Positions 10,937 to 21,565 of a DNA stretch of 64,000 nucleotides are shown piece after piece; position 1 is the first letter of the stretch, and every line of letters begins with the position of its first letter. Origin of the DNA: Hyphomicrobiales bacterium (GTDB lineage: Bacteria > Pseudomonadota > Alphaproteobacteria > Rhizobiales > Beijerinckiaceae); contig CAKNFP010000001.1 in NCBI GenBank assembly GCA_930633525.1, positions 4,525,501 to 4,589,500 on the forward strand, read 5' to 3'. The notes beneath the pieces are model-generated. The model worked only from the letters and a program-made list of their open reading frames with translations, did no database searches and was not told the origin of the DNA. The translations under genes were made by a program, and so were the position numbers.

Positions 10937-12268
10937 TCAGGCGGCCGAGACGGCGCGTTGACGATCGAGCGCGATCAAGGCAAGGCCGCTCGCGACGGAA
11001 CGGAACGCGTCACCCACATGGATACGCTCGGGGCCAAAGCGCCGGTCGAACAGGGCGCGCACGCTTGGTACATGCGAGGTGCCGCCCGTCATGAAGACCG
11101 CCTCGATAGCCTCGGGAGCGAGGCCGGCACGGGCGAGAGCCTCATCGAGCGCCCTCTCGATGGCGGCGACGTCATCAGCGATCCATCGGTCGAAATCGGC
11201 CCGCTTGATCGTCGCCTCGATCTTCACGTCCATTTCATTGAAGGACAGGAGCGCCTCGTCTGCCGACGAGAGGGCGATTTTCGCGGCGGAAACCGCCCGG
11301 TAGAGGGCATAGCCAAGGTCATACTCGATGACGGCGAGGAGATCCTCCAGCTTGGCCGGGTCCTCGGAATCCCGGATCAAGGCCCTGAGCTCGGCCATGG
11401 TCTCACGGCTCTTCATCAGCGAGAGGCGATGCCATTGCGCGAAGGCGGCGTGGTAATGCGCCGGCACCGGCAGCCATTTGTCGAAGGAGCGGTAGCGCGT
11501 GTTCTTGCCGAGGCGCGGGGAAACGGCGTGCTCGATGATTCGGTAATCGAAGCTATCCCCCGCCACGCCGACACCGGCATGGGAGAGTGGAATGGTCTTG
11601 AGGCGCCCGGCATCGCCGCCGGGCTCGAAGCGCATGACCGAGAAGTCGCTGGTGCCGCCGCCGAAGTCAGCGACGAGCATCGTCTCGGCTCGGGCGAGGT
11701 CGCGCGCATACCAATAGGCCGCGCCCAGCGGCTCGTAGGCATAATCCACCTTTGCCATGCCGCCGGCCGCATAAGCGGCGGTGAGACGGCGCAGCGCGAG
11801 ATCCTCGTCGGGCCGGTCTCCCGCAAAGACGACCGGGCGTCCGGAAACGAGCGACAGGTTGTCGAGCCCCTGGAGATTGGCTGTGAGATCGCCCAGGAAG
11901 ACGCCAATCAGATCTTCGAGACTGTAAAGCTTGCCGAAGAGACGCGTGTCCTGGAAGGCGCGGCTCGACAGATGCGTCTTGAGCGACTGCAGGAAGCGGT
12001 GCTCGCTCGTCATGTCGATCGCCATGTTGAGCGCGTCCGGGCCGCTGGCGTGGCGAACGGAACTGGCCGGCGGCCGTCCCTCGCGCCAGAACATCAGGGC
12101 CGAACGATAGGCATCCACCGGGCCGGCATGCGTTGGGAAGCTGCGGGTCGTGACGCGCCCGTCGTGGTGAGCCAGCGCGACGACGCTGTTCGTCGTGCCG
12201 AAATCGATGCCGATGGCGGCAATATCGCCATCAGTCCTCTCAACTGGGGCATTCGCAGCGATTGTCAC
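10937..12268 (-). CDS. Hsp70-family chaperone-like protein (YegD type)
   Basis: A 443-residue actin/Hsp70-fold ATPase without a DnaK-type substrate-binding domain. The phosphate-1 motif is IGIDFGTTNSVVA, phosphate 2 is VADFGGGTSDFSV, and the adenosine motif is VFMTGGTSHVPSVR. This is the YegD architecture; its client is unknown. It is the next minus-strand gene after rpsA, but the rpsA terminator separates them, so it probably has its own promoter. Confidence 0.85.
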   Translation of the reverse strand: MTIAANAPVERTDGDIAAIGIDFGTTNSVVALAHHDGRVTTRSFPTHAGPVDAYRSALMFWREGRPPASSVRHASGPDALNMAIDMTSEHRFLQSLKTHLSSRAFQDTRLFGKLYSLEDLIGVFLGDLTANLQGLDNLSLVSGRPVVFAGDRPDEDLALRRLTAAYAAGGMAKVDYAYEPLGAAYWYARDLARAETMLVADFGGGTSDFSVMRFEPGGDAGRLKTIPLSHAGVGVAGDSFDYRIIEHAVSPRLGKNTRYRSFDKWLPVPAHYHAAFAQWHRLSLMKSRETMAELRALIRDSEDPAKLEDLLAVIEYDLGYALYRAVSAAKIALSSADEALLSFNEMDVKIEATIKRADFDRWIADDVAAIERALDEALARAGLAPEAIEAVFMTGGTSHVPSVRALFDRRFGPERIHVGDAFRSVASGLALIALDRQRAVSAA

Positions 12269-12284
12269 GTCGGGCTCCTCTGGC

Positions 12285-12354
12285 AGATAAAAAACCCGCG
12301 CGGATCGCTCCGCGCGGGTCGTTTTCTTTGAAAGGCCGCGAGCTTCGCGGCCTT
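12285..12354 (-). terminator. Double hairpin terminator downstream of rpsA
   Basis: Just after the rpsA stop there is a 10-bp hairpin (12332-12341 with 12345-12354), then an 11-bp stem (12294-12304 with 12309-12319, loop TCGC) followed, on the minus strand, by a run of six T residues. This is a classical strong terminator for the highly expressed rpsA message. Confidence 0.88.
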
Positions 12355-12358
12355 ATGA

Positions 12359-14062
12359 TCACTTCTTCTCGTTGGCGCGCTTGAGGGCGGCCCCGAGGAT
12401 GTCGCCGAGCGAGGCGCCCGAGTCGGACGAGCCGTACTGAGCGATGGCTTCCTTCTCCTCGGCCACTTCCAGCGCCTTGATGGAGAGCTGGATGCGGCGC
12501 GCCTTGCGGTCGAACTGGACCACGCGGGCGTCGACCTTCTCGCCGGCAGCGAAACGCTCCGGACGCTGGTCGCCACGCTCGCGGGCAAGCTCGGCGCGAC
12601 GGATGAAGGAGGTCATGTCGGTATCGACGATCTTCACCTCGATGCCGCTGTCCTTCACCTCGAGAACCTCGCAGGTGACGATGGCGCCCTTCCTGAGCTC
12701 GCCGGCATCGGCGAAGGGGTCACCCTCGAGCTGCTTGATACCGAGCGAGATACGCTCCTTCTCCACATCGACGTCCAGAACGACGGCGCGAACGACGTCA
12801 CCCTTCTTGAACTCTTCGATGACCTGCTCGCCCGGACGGTTCCAGTCGAGGTCGGTGAGATGGACCATGCCGTCCACGTCGCCGTCGAGACCGATGAACA
12901 GACCGAACTCGGTCTTGTTCTTGACCTCGCCTTCGACGGTGGCGCCGGCCGGGAACTTCTCGGCGAAGGCTTCCCACGGGTTCTGCAGGGTCTGCTTGAG
13001 ACCGAGCGAGATGCGGCGCTTGACCGGATCGACCTCGAGGATCTGCACTTCGACTTCCTGGGAGGTCGAGACGATCTTGCCGGGGTGGACGTTCTTCTTC
13101 GTCCAGGACATCTCGGAGACGTGGATGAGGCCCTCGATCCCCGGCTCCAGCTCCACGAAGGCGCCGTAGTCGGTGATGTTGGTCACGCGGCCCTTGAAGC
13201 GCGCCTCGAGCGGATAGCGGGCGGCGATGCCTTCCCACGGATCAGCCAGAAGCTGCTTGATGCCCAGCGAGATGCGGTGCGTCTCGTGGTTGATCTTGAT
13301 GATCTTGACCTTGACCGACTGGCCGATGGTGACGACGTCGGTCGGGTGGTTGACGCGACGCCATGCCATGTCGGTGACATGCAGCAGGCCGTCGATGCCG
13401 CCGAGATCAACGAACGCACCGTATTCGGTGATGTTCTTGACCACGCCCTCGATGACCTGACCCTCTTCGAGGTTGGCCACGAGCTCGGAGCGTGCCTCGG
13501 CGCGGGTTTCCTCGAGGACGGTACGGCGCGACACGACGATATTGCCGCGGCGACGATCCATCTTGAGGATCTGGAAGGGCTGGGGCTGGCCGATCAGCGG
13601 AGTGACGTCGCGCACGGGGCGGATGTCGACCTGGCTGCGCGGCAGGAAGGCGACGGCGCCGTCGAGATCGACGGTGTAGCCACCCTTGACCTGGTTGAAG
13701 ATGACGCCCGTGACCTTCTCGTTGGCCTCGAAGGCCTTCTCGAGCTTGACCCAGCTCTCTTCACGGCGAGCTTTGTCACGCGAGATGACGGCTTCACCGA
13801 GCGCATTCTCGACGCGCTCCAGATAGACCTCGACCTCGTCACCCACCTTGAGGACCTGGTCGCGGCCGGGGCCCATGAATTCCTTCAGGGCGACGCGCCC
13901 TTCGGTCTTCAGGCCGATGTCGATGACGGCCACGTCCTTCTCGATGGCGACGACGATGCCCTTGACGACGGTGCCCTCGTGAGACTCGTGCTCACCAAAG
14001 GATTCCTCGAGAAGCGCCGCGAAATCCTCGCGGGACGGGGCGTGATTGACGGAAACGGACAT
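12359..14062 (-). CDS. rpsA: 30S ribosomal protein S1
   Basis: A 567-residue S1 protein that helps load mRNA on the 30S subunit. Six tandem S1 (OB-fold) repeats are readable, including GTVVKGIVVAIEKDVAVIDIG, GVVKNITEYGAFVDLGGIDG and GRVTNITDYGAFVELEPGIEG. The C-terminus is KRANEKK. The frame continues upstream of the chosen start, but the ATG at 14062 has GGAGAA just ahead of it and gives the normal MSVSV N-terminus. In many proteobacteria cmk precedes rpsA; here trmB does, across a 425-bp gap. Confidence 0.96.
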   Translation of the reverse strand: MSVSVNHAPSREDFAALLEESFGEHESHEGTVVKGIVVAIEKDVAVIDIGLKTEGRVALKEFMGPGRDQVLKVGDEVEVYLERVENALGEAVISRDKARREESWVKLEKAFEANEKVTGVIFNQVKGGYTVDLDGAVAFLPRSQVDIRPVRDVTPLIGQPQPFQILKMDRRRGNIVVSRRTVLEETRAEARSELVANLEEGQVIEGVVKNITEYGAFVDLGGIDGLLHVTDMAWRRVNHPTDVVTIGQSVKVKIIKINHETHRISLGIKQLLADPWEGIAARYPLEARFKGRVTNITDYGAFVELEPGIEGLIHVSEMSWTKKNVHPGKIVSTSQEVEVQILEVDPVKRRISLGLKQTLQNPWEAFAEKFPAGATVEGEVKNKTEFGLFIGLDGDVDGMVHLTDLDWNRPGEQVIEEFKKGDVVRAVVLDVDVEKERISLGIKQLEGDPFADAGELRKGAIVTCEVLEVKDSGIEVKIVDTDMTSFIRRAELARERGDQRPERFAAGEKVDARVVQFDRKARRIQLSIKALEVAEEKEAIAQYGSSDSGASLGDILGAALKRANEKK

Positions 14063-14487
14063 TCGTTCTCCACTGCCAGTGTACCGGCGTACAGGTTGCG
14101 TTCCGCTCCACGACCTCGGCCTCGCACGGCTTGGCAAGCCATGCGACTTTCGTCACGCATCGCCCCGCAGTCAGGCCAAAACTCTTTCAGGCCAATAATG
14201 CGAGGCAAATACGGACGAGCCGGCACATCGAACCGATGGTCGGGAACGTCTGGTATGTCCGTGCGATTCCGCCCCGGGGCGGATTTCGCAACAAGATGTT
14301 GGATCTTGGAACACGGAAAGGGCGCGGAATAACGCACCCTGACGCGCTGCCAAAAGATGCAGCGTCTTGCTGGACGGCACAGCTATAAAGACGCATGGGG
14401 GACTCCGCAAGGCCTCTGCGCGCCCAAAGAACGCACAAAATCGAGAGAAATCGCGGTCCCTGAGGCCGAAAACCCGTCTTTCCGCTC
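14063..14487. other. 425-bp non-coding region upstream of rpsA
   Basis: I find no credible gene here. It must hold the rpsA promoter and leader, reading leftward. Short stem-forming segments are visible, for example CCGCCCCGGGGCGG near 14270-14283 and an imperfect ATGTTGGATCTTGGAACA stretch just after it. I could not assign a clear -35/-10 pair. Confidence 0.5.
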
Positions 14488-15174
14488 TTACTGGCGAATG
14501 AAGGTGAAATAGCCCGGTATCCGTCCTTCACGCAGCGCTTTCGCCTCATAGCGCGTTCCGGGCCAGCCGGCCCACGGCCTGCGCCAGTCGTCGGGGCCGT
14601 CCGCTACCCACGCGAAGTCGGGCGCGCGCAGGATGCGGGCCAACGTCCAGGCCGCATAATCGTCGATATCCGTCGCAAAGCAGAACGCCGCGCCTGGCTT
14701 CAGCGCGCGCGCGAGCGCTTTCAAGGTCGCATCGGAGACGAAGCGCCGCTTGCGATGCCGCCGCTTCGGCCAGGGATCCGGATAAAGCAGGAAGGCGCGT
14801 CCGACGCTGGCCGCCCGGAGGCGTGGCAGAAGGAGCGCCGCGTCCTCGTCGAACAGGCGAATATTGTCGAGTCCCCGTTCCTCGATGCCGGCCAGCAGCT
14901 TGGCCATGCCATTGATGAACGGCTCGCAGCCGATGAAGCCGATATCGCGGTTGGCTTCAGCCCGCGTCAGCAGATGTTCGCCGCCACCGAAGCCGATCTC
15001 GAGCCACAGATCGTCCATCGGGCGGCCGAACAGCTCCTCGGAAGGCGGCAGCGGCCCTTCCGGCACCATGAGATGCGGCAAAAGCACGTCCATGAGTTCG
15101 GACTGGTGCTCGCGCAGCTTGTGCCCCACCCGGCGGCCCCAGAATGCGCCGCGTCTTTCTTCGGTCTCGATCAT
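14488..15174 (-). CDS. trmB: tRNA (guanine-N7-)-methyltransferase
   Basis: A 228-residue SAM-dependent methyltransferase that makes m7G46 in tRNA variable loops. Motifs are LEIGFGGGEHL (SAM binding), GCEPFINGMAKLL, YPDPWPKRRHRKRRF (the TrmB signature) and the C-terminal TRYEAKALREGR. The frame is open upstream into the metK-trmB spacer, but the ATG at 15174 gives the expected start MIETEERRG. It lies 91 bp downstream of metK. Confidence 0.93.
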   Translation of the reverse strand: MIETEERRGAFWGRRVGHKLREHQSELMDVLLPHLMVPEGPLPPSEELFGRPMDDLWLEIGFGGGEHLLTRAEANRDIGFIGCEPFINGMAKLLAGIEERGLDNIRLFDEDAALLLPRLRAASVGRAFLLYPDPWPKRRHRKRRFVSDATLKALARALKPGAAFCFATDIDDYAAWTLARILRAPDFAWVADGPDDWRRPWAGWPGTRYEAKALREGRIPGYFTFIRQ

Positions 15175-15265
15175 ACCCGTCTCGTCACCGTCGCGTTGAC
15201 GGCCCCAAAAATGGTAATGGCCGGGCGAACCCGGCCAATCCCGCCTCATAGCAATGTCTCGGGAA

Positions 15266-16438
15266 TCACACCAGCGCGTTGCGGATGTCCTTCGCGATAT
15301 CCGTGCGCTCCCAGGAGAAGCCGCCGTCGGCTTCGGCAGGGCGGCCGAAATGGCCATAGGCCGCGGTCCGTGCATAGATCGGGCGGTTCAGCGCGAGATG
15401 CTCGCGAATGCCGCGCGGGGAGAGATCCATGACCTCGAGCAGAACCTTCTCGAGCTTGGCCTCGTCGACCTGGCCAGTGCCATGCAGGTCGACATAAAGC
15501 GAAAGAGGCTTCGAGACGCCGATGGCGTAGGAGACCTGGATGGTGCAGCGATCAGCAAGCTCTGCCGCCACCACGTTCTTCGCCAGATAGCGCGCCGCAT
15601 AGGCGGCGGAGCGATCCACCTTCGTCGGGTCCTTGCCGGAGAAAGCGCCGCCGCCGTGGGGCGCGGCACCGCCATAGGTGTCCACGATGATCTTGCGGCC
15701 GGTGAGGCCGCAGTCGCCGTCCGGGCCGCCGATGACGAACTTGCCGGTGGGATTGACGTGCCAGACAGTCTCGCCGGAGATCCAGTTCTCAGGCAGCGCC
15801 GAGCGGATGTAGGGCTCGACGATGTTGCGGACATCGTGGGAGGTTAGCGCTTCGTCGAGATGCTGCGTCGACAGCACGATCTGGGTCACGCCGACCGGCT
15901 TGCCGTCCTCGTAGCGAACGGTGACCTGGCTCTTGGCGTCCGGCCCCAGCGCTCCGGTCTCGCCCGAGCGGCGGGCTTCGGAGAGGATCTTGAGGATGCG
16001 GTGCGCGTAGTAGATCGGCGCGGGCATCAGCTCCGGGGTTTCGCGGCAGGCATAGCCAAACATGATGCCCTGGTCGCCGGCGCCTTCATCCTTGTTGCCG
16101 ACGGAGTCGACGCCGACGGCGATGTCGGCGGACTGGGCGTGCAGGAGGACGTCGATGGCCGCCTTCTCCCAGTGGAAGCCGTCCTGCTCGTAGCCGATGT
16201 CGCGGATGGCAAGCCGCGCCAGATGGGCAAGGTAGTCCTTCGTCAGGCTTTCCGGGCCCCGCACCTCACCGGCGATGACGACACGGTTGGTGGTCGCGAG
16301 CGTCTCGCATGCCACGCGGGCTTCGGGCAGCGCGGCGAGGTAAGCATCGACAATGGTATCGGAAATGCGATCGCAGACCTTGTCCGGGTGGCCTTCGGAA
16401 ACGGATTCGCTCGTGAAAAGATAATTCTGGCGAGGCAC
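15266..16438 (-). CDS. metK: S-adenosylmethionine synthetase
   Basis: A 390-residue enzyme making SAM from methionine and ATP. Signatures are [16 protein letters not shown] at the N-terminus, the [10 protein letters not shown] loop and the P-loop-like [16 protein letters not shown]. The start is the GTG at 16438, 6 bp after GAGAGGG; a longer in-frame extension lacks family similarity. It follows an XRE-type regulator gene on the same strand. I looked for a SAM riboswitch in the 124-bp spacer and could not recognise one. Confidence 0.95.
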   Translation of the reverse strand: MPRQNYLFTSESVSEGHPDKVCDRISDTIVDAYLAALPEARVACETLATTNRVVIAGEVRGPESLTKDYLAHLARLAIRDIGYEQDGFHWEKAAIDVLLHAQSADIAVGVDSVGNKDEGAGDQGIMFGYACRETPELMPAPIYYAHRILKILSEARRSGETGALGPDAKSQVTVRYEDGKPVGVTQIVLSTQHLDEALTSHDVRNIVEPYIRSALPENWISGETVWHVNPTGKFVIGGPDGDCGLTGRKIIVDTYGGAAPHGGGAFSGKDPTKVDRSAAYAARYLAKNVVAAELADRCTIQVSYAIGVSKPLSLYVDLHGTGQVDEAKLEKVLLEVMDLSPRGIREHLALNRPIYARTAAYGHFGRPAEADGGFSWERTDIAKDIRNALV

Positions 16439-16562
16439 AGTAGACCCTCTCTCGGCGCGAGCCTTTGCGCTGCTCGCAGATGCGGGAGTTGTGACAGCCC
16501 GGCCGCGCTGGGTCAAGATGGAAGACAGGAATCGTTCGATAAAAAGAACGGAACGATACGCT

Positions 16563-16973
16563 TTATTCCGGTTGCGGCTCGTCGCCTGCGATTGAAATGA
16601 CCAGATCTACAATGCGTTTGCGGACTTTGGGGTCGCGGATACGGACGAAGGCTTTTGTCAGCTGTACGCCCTCGCTGGTCGATAAAAAGTCCGCGACATA
16701 GGCGGTGGAGGGTGCTTCAGCGAAGCCGCCCTCTCCATTTCCGGGAACAGGAGCATCCGTGAAAAAGAAGTCAACCGGCACGCCCAGCACCTGGGATATC
16801 TGCTGGAGACGACTGGCACCTATGCGATTAGTGCCCTTCTCATATTTCTGAACCTGTTGGAAAGTGAGGCTGAGTGCCTCACCGAGCTTTTCCTGGCTCA
16901 TACCCACCAGCATGCGTTGCATACGCACGCGGCTACCGACATGCTTGTCGATGGGGTTGGGAGTTTTTTTCAC
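16563..16973 (-). CDS. XRE-family helix-turn-helix regulator (PhrR-like)
   Basis: A 136-residue cytosolic DNA-binding protein. The HTH spans about residues 14-68 ([19 protein letters not shown], then [17 protein letters not shown] and LGVPVDFFF). The C-terminal part ([21 protein letters not shown]) is the usual partner region of small rhizobial regulators of this type. The chosen GTG at 16973 has GGAGA 8 bp upstream. It sits between lnt and metK, a neighbourhood conserved in Rhizobiales; control of metK is possible but unproven. Confidence 0.88.
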   Translation of the reverse strand: MKKTPNPIDKHVGSRVRMQRMLVGMSQEKLGEALSLTFQQVQKYEKGTNRIGASRLQQISQVLGVPVDFFFTDAPVPGNGEGGFAEAPSTAYVADFLSTSEGVQLTKAFVRIRDPKVRKRIVDLVISIAGDEPQPE

Positions 16974-17154
16974 GCGCTTATCTCCATCGCCCCGATGGCA
17001 CCCACCGTAAGTTCTAAAAAGCCGCGACTTGGTAAGCCGCCACGCTAACACTAGACATCTCCCGAAAAAGTGGGAACAGCTTTTCCAGTGTTTTAGTCTT
17101 TAAATATTTGATTTTGAGCAGCTTGTTGCTCAGCAGCCAACTTTCCGAGTGCTA

Positions 17155-18783
17155 TCAGCCCTCGGGAGCCCGGCGGCGCCGCAGCGGTAGGATCAAAATC
17201 GCTGCGCACCATATAAGCGGAAACGCGACAAATACATTGCTGAATTGCGCATAAGGTGTCGAGGCGAGCGCGACGGGCAAGCGGGCATCCACGACACCCT
17301 CCTGTCCCAGTCCGAGCGACGCGGTGATCCGGCCATAGGGGTCGATGACTGCGGAAATGCCGGTATTGGCTGCCCGTATCAGCGGCAGGCCTTGCTCGAT
17401 GGCCCTGAGGCGGGCCTGTGCGAAATGCTGGTAAGGGCCGGCGGTCATCCCGAACCAGGCGTCATTGGTGAGGTTCAGGAGCAGGGCAGGGCGCGTTCCC
17501 GCGGGTATGACATCCTCGGGAAATATCGCTTCATAGCAGATCAGCGGTGCCGTCTCGGGCAGGCCGGGGACGGCGAGCGGGGCGCTCTTCTCCCCGGCCG
17601 CGAAGGTTCCGGGTACCTCGACGAACTGTCGAAGCCCGAAACGCTCGAGCAAACCGCCGAACGGCAGGTATTCGCCAAAGGGAACGAGGTGTACCTTGTC
17701 GTAGGTCGCCCGCAACGTCCCCTGTCCGTCGACCACCTGGATGCTGTTGTAAATGCGGTAGTTCTCACCGGGCAGCCGGTCGTCGGCGCGTGCCGCGCCG
17801 GTGATGAGCATGCGGTCCGGGCCGAGCACCGCGCCAATCTGCGCCAGAGCCGCCGGTTCCCGCTCCAGCAGGAAGGGAAAGGCGGATTCCGGCCAGATGA
17901 CATGGGTCGGCTCGCCAAGCGTTGCGTTGATCGGCCGCCGGGTCACGGCGAAATAGTGGTCGAGGATTGCCTGGGCGCGGTCGCGCCGGAATTTCTCGTC
18001 CTGAGGCACGTTGGGCTGCATGATCCGCAGCACGATGCCGGGCACGCTCGCCACGTCCTGCTTGGGAATCCGTACGAGTCCATAGGCGCCAATGCCGGCG
18101 AGGGTGAACAGCGCGACGAGCGGCGGCCCGATGCGGCGGTGGAGGGAGCCGCGGTCGACCAGGGTTGCCGGGCTTGCGAGGCAGGCAACCGCCACAAAGG
18201 TCAGGCCCCACAGGCCGATGATCGAGGCAATCTGGCCCATCACGGGCGTGGCTGCGATGTCCGGCCCCTGGGCGAGCGCCATTCCGAGGACGTTCCAGGG
18301 AAACCCTGTGAGGATATGGCCGCGCAGCCATTCCACAAGGGTCAGGGCAGCGGCCAGGGTCACGATGCGCGCAGGGCCAGGCGTCCACAGGGCGCGCGCC
18401 AGCGCAAAGCCCAGCGCGAAGAAGATCGCGAGCCCGGCCGGTAGACCGAGCACGCCGAGCGGCAACGCCCAGAGAAACTCGTCAGCCTGAACGAAGAACG
18501 CGGCGCCGAGCCACCAGAGCCCCGCCACGAAATAGCCGAAGCCGAACCACCAGCCGTCCGAGGCCGCTGCCCGCACTCCGCGCCAATAGGGCCCCCCATG
18601 GCGGGCACGGCCATCGAGAAGCCACACCGCCGTCGTGAGCGAGAGGATGAGCACCGGCCAGAGGCCGACCGGCGGCATGGCAATGGCACCAATGGCGCCG
18701 GCAATCCAGGCGATCGCCCGCCGGGACCGGCCGCGCGCGGCCCCGACACGCTGGGCAAGAGTTGCGGCAGACGCTGCGATCAC
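17155..18783 (-). CDS. lnt: Apolipoprotein N-acyltransferase
   Basis: A 542-residue inner-membrane enzyme that adds the third acyl chain to the N-terminal cysteine of lipoproteins. About six N-terminal membrane segments are followed by a periplasmic nitrilase-like domain with the catalytic triad: Glu in IWPESAFPF, Lys in YDKVHLVPFGEYLPF and Cys in LICYEAIFPED. A final membrane segment ends the protein. Its start overlaps the corC-like stop by 4 bp (ATGA). Confidence 0.95.
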   Translation of the reverse strand: MIAASAATLAQRVGAARGRSRRAIAWIAGAIGAIAMPPVGLWPVLILSLTTAVWLLDGRARHGGPYWRGVRAAASDGWWFGFGYFVAGLWWLGAAFFVQADEFLWALPLGVLGLPAGLAIFFALGFALARALWTPGPARIVTLAAALTLVEWLRGHILTGFPWNVLGMALAQGPDIAATPVMGQIASIIGLWGLTFVAVACLASPATLVDRGSLHRRIGPPLVALFTLAGIGAYGLVRIPKQDVASVPGIVLRIMQPNVPQDEKFRRDRAQAILDHYFAVTRRPINATLGEPTHVIWPESAFPFLLEREPAALAQIGAVLGPDRMLITGAARADDRLPGENYRIYNSIQVVDGQGTLRATYDKVHLVPFGEYLPFGGLLERFGLRQFVEVPGTFAAGEKSAPLAVPGLPETAPLICYEAIFPEDVIPAGTRPALLLNLTNDAWFGMTAGPYQHFAQARLRAIEQGLPLIRAANTGISAVIDPYGRITASLGLGQEGVVDARLPVALASTPYAQFSNVFVAFPLIWCAAILILPLRRRRAPEG

Positions 18784-19820
18784 GCCGCGGTATCGGAGCG
18801 GGGCGGCTTCACGGCGTCGGATGTGGATCCGTCAGCCAGGGGAACGGGCTCCGCGGAGCTTGTCGCCGAATCTGCGACCGCGCGCCGATGGATACGGACG
18901 CGCTTGACGCGGCGCGGATCCGCATCCAGCACCTCGAAGGTCAGCTGCTCCGGCCCGTCGACAGTCTCGCCCTGGGTCGGGACGCGGCCGGCCATCGTCA
19001 CGATCAGCCCCCCGATGGTATCGACATCCTCGGCCGTATCAGCGGCCTCGAGATCGATGCCGATGGCAATGGAGACCTCCTCAAGCCCGGCGCGGGCATC
19101 GACAATGAAGGTGTCGCCCTCGCTGGCTTCGATCTGGGGATCCTCGTCGTCGTCATGCTCGTCGGAGATATCGCCGACGATCATCTCGACGAGATCCTCC
19201 ATGGAAACGAGGCCGTCGGTGCCGCCATACTCGTCGATCACCAGTGCCATATGCGTACGTGTCGCCTGCATCTTCACCAGGAGGTCCATGGCCGGCATGG
19301 ACGGCGGCACGAACAGGACGGGGCGCAGGATCTTTGCGGAAGCAAGCGGGGCCGACAGGTCGATGGCGAGGCGCACCATGGCAATCTTGGCGCGACTGGG
19401 CGCCTGCGCTTCGGTCCGGCTCGCGAGGTAATCGACGAAATCGCGGATGTGAACCATGCCACGCGGGTCGTCGAGCGTTTCGCCATAAACGGGAATGCGG
19501 GAATGGCCGGCGGTGCGGAACAGATTCAGCACCTCGGCGAGGCTCGCTTCGGCATGGATGGCAACGATGTCGGATCGCGGCACCATGGCATCATCGACGC
19601 GCATTTCGCGGAGATCGAGGACGTTCTTCAGGAGCGAGCGCTCCTGGGCATTGAAGTCCCCACCCGGCCCGGTGATTTCCAGGGCATCAGCAAGGCCCTC
19701 GCGAATGGACGGGGTGTTTCTCAGGCCGATACCGGCGAGCAGCCGGTCTATCCAGCGTTCACTGGGAGGTTCCCGGTGCGCCGGACCATCGTCCTGTCCC
19801 GTACTTCGGTCGTCACTCAT
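18780..19820 (-). CDS. CorC/TlyC-type CBS-domain protein (hemolysin family)
   Basis: About 346 residues with two CBS domains (MVPRSDIVAIHAEASLAEVL; FVPPSMPAMDLLVKMQATRTHMALVIDEYGGTDGLVS) and a C-terminal CorC_HlyC domain (TIGGLIVTMAGRVPTQGETV). The DUF21 membrane domain of larger relatives is absent, so it is the short soluble form. Its role in divalent-cation homeostasis is a family inference. In-frame ATGs at 19832 and 19847 are alternative starts; I chose 19820 because AAAGAGG precedes it. It overlaps lnt by 4 bp. Confidence 0.87.
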   Translation of the reverse strand: MSDDRSTGQDDGPAHREPPSERWIDRLLAGIGLRNTPSIREGLADALEITGPGGDFNAQERSLLKNVLDLREMRVDDAMVPRSDIVAIHAEASLAEVLNLFRTAGHSRIPVYGETLDDPRGMVHIRDFVDYLASRTEAQAPSRAKIAMVRLAIDLSAPLASAKILRPVLFVPPSMPAMDLLVKMQATRTHMALVIDEYGGTDGLVSMEDLVEMIVGDISDEHDDDEDPQIEASEGDTFIVDARAGLEEVSIAIGIDLEAADTAEDVDTIGGLIVTMAGRVPTQGETVDGPEQLTFEVLDADPRRVKRVRIHRRAVADSATSSAEPVPLADGSTSDAVKPPRSDTAA

Positions 19821-19839
19821 GGCCTCTTTCATCGCTCCA

Positions 19840-20421
19840 TCAAACATCAGGTGGTTCCGTATAAGGATCGGCAATGCCGATCCTTGCAAGCGCGGCCACT
19901 TCCCGCGCCTCCATGGCCTCGGCTTCCGCCTCGTCCAGATGATCCTCACCCAGCAGGTGCAGTATACCGTGAATGACGAGATGACACAGATGGTCGCTCA
20001 CCGTCTTGTCATCGGTCGCCGCCTCGCGGGTGATGGTTTCCTCCGCCAGCACGATATCGCCGAGATGCGAACTCTCGTCGACGGCATCGGGCTCGGCGGC
20101 GGGGAAGGACAGCACGTTGGTCGGCTTGTCGAATCCGCGCCACTGGCGGTTGAGCTCACGGATATGGGCGTCGTCCGTCAACACGATGCTGACTTCGGCT
20201 CCCTCGGCCGGCTTCACCGGCGCTTCGGCCAGCGCGGCCCCGACGGCCCGCTGGATCAGGAACGCGACCGGCAGGGAGGACCAGCCTCCGGCCTCGACGG
20301 CGACATCCACGACAAGCCCGTCCACGACAAGGCTGTCATCGAGGGGGCTGGCCCTATCGTCAATCCTGTCATCCGCCACGATCGATGCGGGCGGGTTGTG
20401 CAATTCAGGGCGAGCGGTCAA
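19840..20421 (-). CDS. ybeY: Endoribonuclease YbeY
   Basis: A 193-residue metal-dependent RNase that matures 16S rRNA and takes part in ribosome quality control. The zinc motif is HGILHLLGEDH near the C-terminus, and HIRELNRQWRGFDKPTNVLSFP is the family signature. The start is TTG, overlapping the phoH stop (TTGA), so the two are probably coupled. The phoH-ybeY-corC order is widely conserved. Confidence 0.93.
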   Translation of the reverse strand: MTARPELHNPPASIVADDRIDDRASPLDDSLVVDGLVVDVAVEAGGWSSLPVAFLIQRAVGAALAEAPVKPAEGAEVSIVLTDDAHIRELNRQWRGFDKPTNVLSFPAAEPDAVDESSHLGDIVLAEETITREAATDDKTVSDHLCHLVIHGILHLLGEDHLDEAEAEAMEAREVAALARIGIADPYTEPPDV

Positions 20422-21565
20422 CGCCTGCGGTCCTCCTGCCCTGCTTCACGAAGCCGGGCTGTCTCTTCCTCATAGGCCTTGACGATGCGCTTCACCAGTT
20501 CATGGCGGACGACATCGCCTTCCCGGAAGCGAATATGGCCCACGCCCTCGACTTTTGACAGGAGGCGCACCGCCTCCACCAGACCCGAACTCTGGCCTGG
20601 CGGAAGATCGATCTGGCTGGGATCGCCGGTCACGATCATGCGCGAGCCTTCGCCGAGGCGCGTCAGGAACATCTTCATCTGCATGGCGGTGCAGTTCTGT
20701 GCCTCATCCAGGAGGACAGCGGCATTGGTGAGGGTGCGCCCGCGCATGAAGGCCAGCGGCGCGATCTCGATGAGCCCGGTGGAGAGCCCGCGCTCCACCA
20801 GCCGCGCCTCCATGAAATCATAGAGCGCGTCATAGACCGGCCGGAGATAGGGGTCGACCTTCTCGCGCATGTCACCAGGCAGGAAGCCGAGACGCTCGCC
20901 GGCCTCCACCGCCGGTCGCGACAGGATGATCCGCTCGACGAGGCCTTGCTCGAGCAAGGACACCGCGTGGCCCACCGCGAGCCAGGTCTTGCCGGTGCCG
21001 GCGGGACCTTCCGCGAACACCAGCTCATGCCGGCGCAACGCCCGGAGGTAGATGTCCTGCGCGGCGTTGCGGGCCTTCACGGAGCCGCGCTTGCGTGTCA
21101 CGATCTGCTCGAAGCCGCCCGGCCGAGGCTCGGCGTCGGTTTCCTCCTGCGGGAAGAGGAAGCCCTGCTGGGCACTTTCCTCAATGGCGCCGTCGACATC
21201 GCCGAGCGTGATCTGCGTTCCTGCCTTCACACGTTGCGCCAGGCTTTCCAACACATGGCGAACCCGTTCGGTGAGATCCGGTGGGCCCTTGATGACGACG
21301 TGGTTGCCGTTGGCGGTCGCCCGGACATCCAGCCGGCGCTCGATATGGGCGAGATTCTGGTCATAGTGTCCGAAGACCAGGCTTGCGGTGCGATTGTCAT
21401 CCAGGGTTACGAGAATTTCGTCGGCCTCGCCGTTGCCGGCGTCTGGCCCGCCGCCAGGGCGGCCAAGGACAAGTGGATCACCGACTGCACGTCCCCGCGG
21501 CACGCGTTGCGACACGTCGTCCCCTCCCTTGAATGCCTTCTCTGGCACCTGCCTGACGTCACGGC

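Noticed and set aside
16439..16562. SAM riboswitch before metK
   Set aside because: I looked for SAM-II or SAH-type cores and could not fit one. Only a weak ATCGTTC/GAACGAT repeat is present, which may end the regulator gene.
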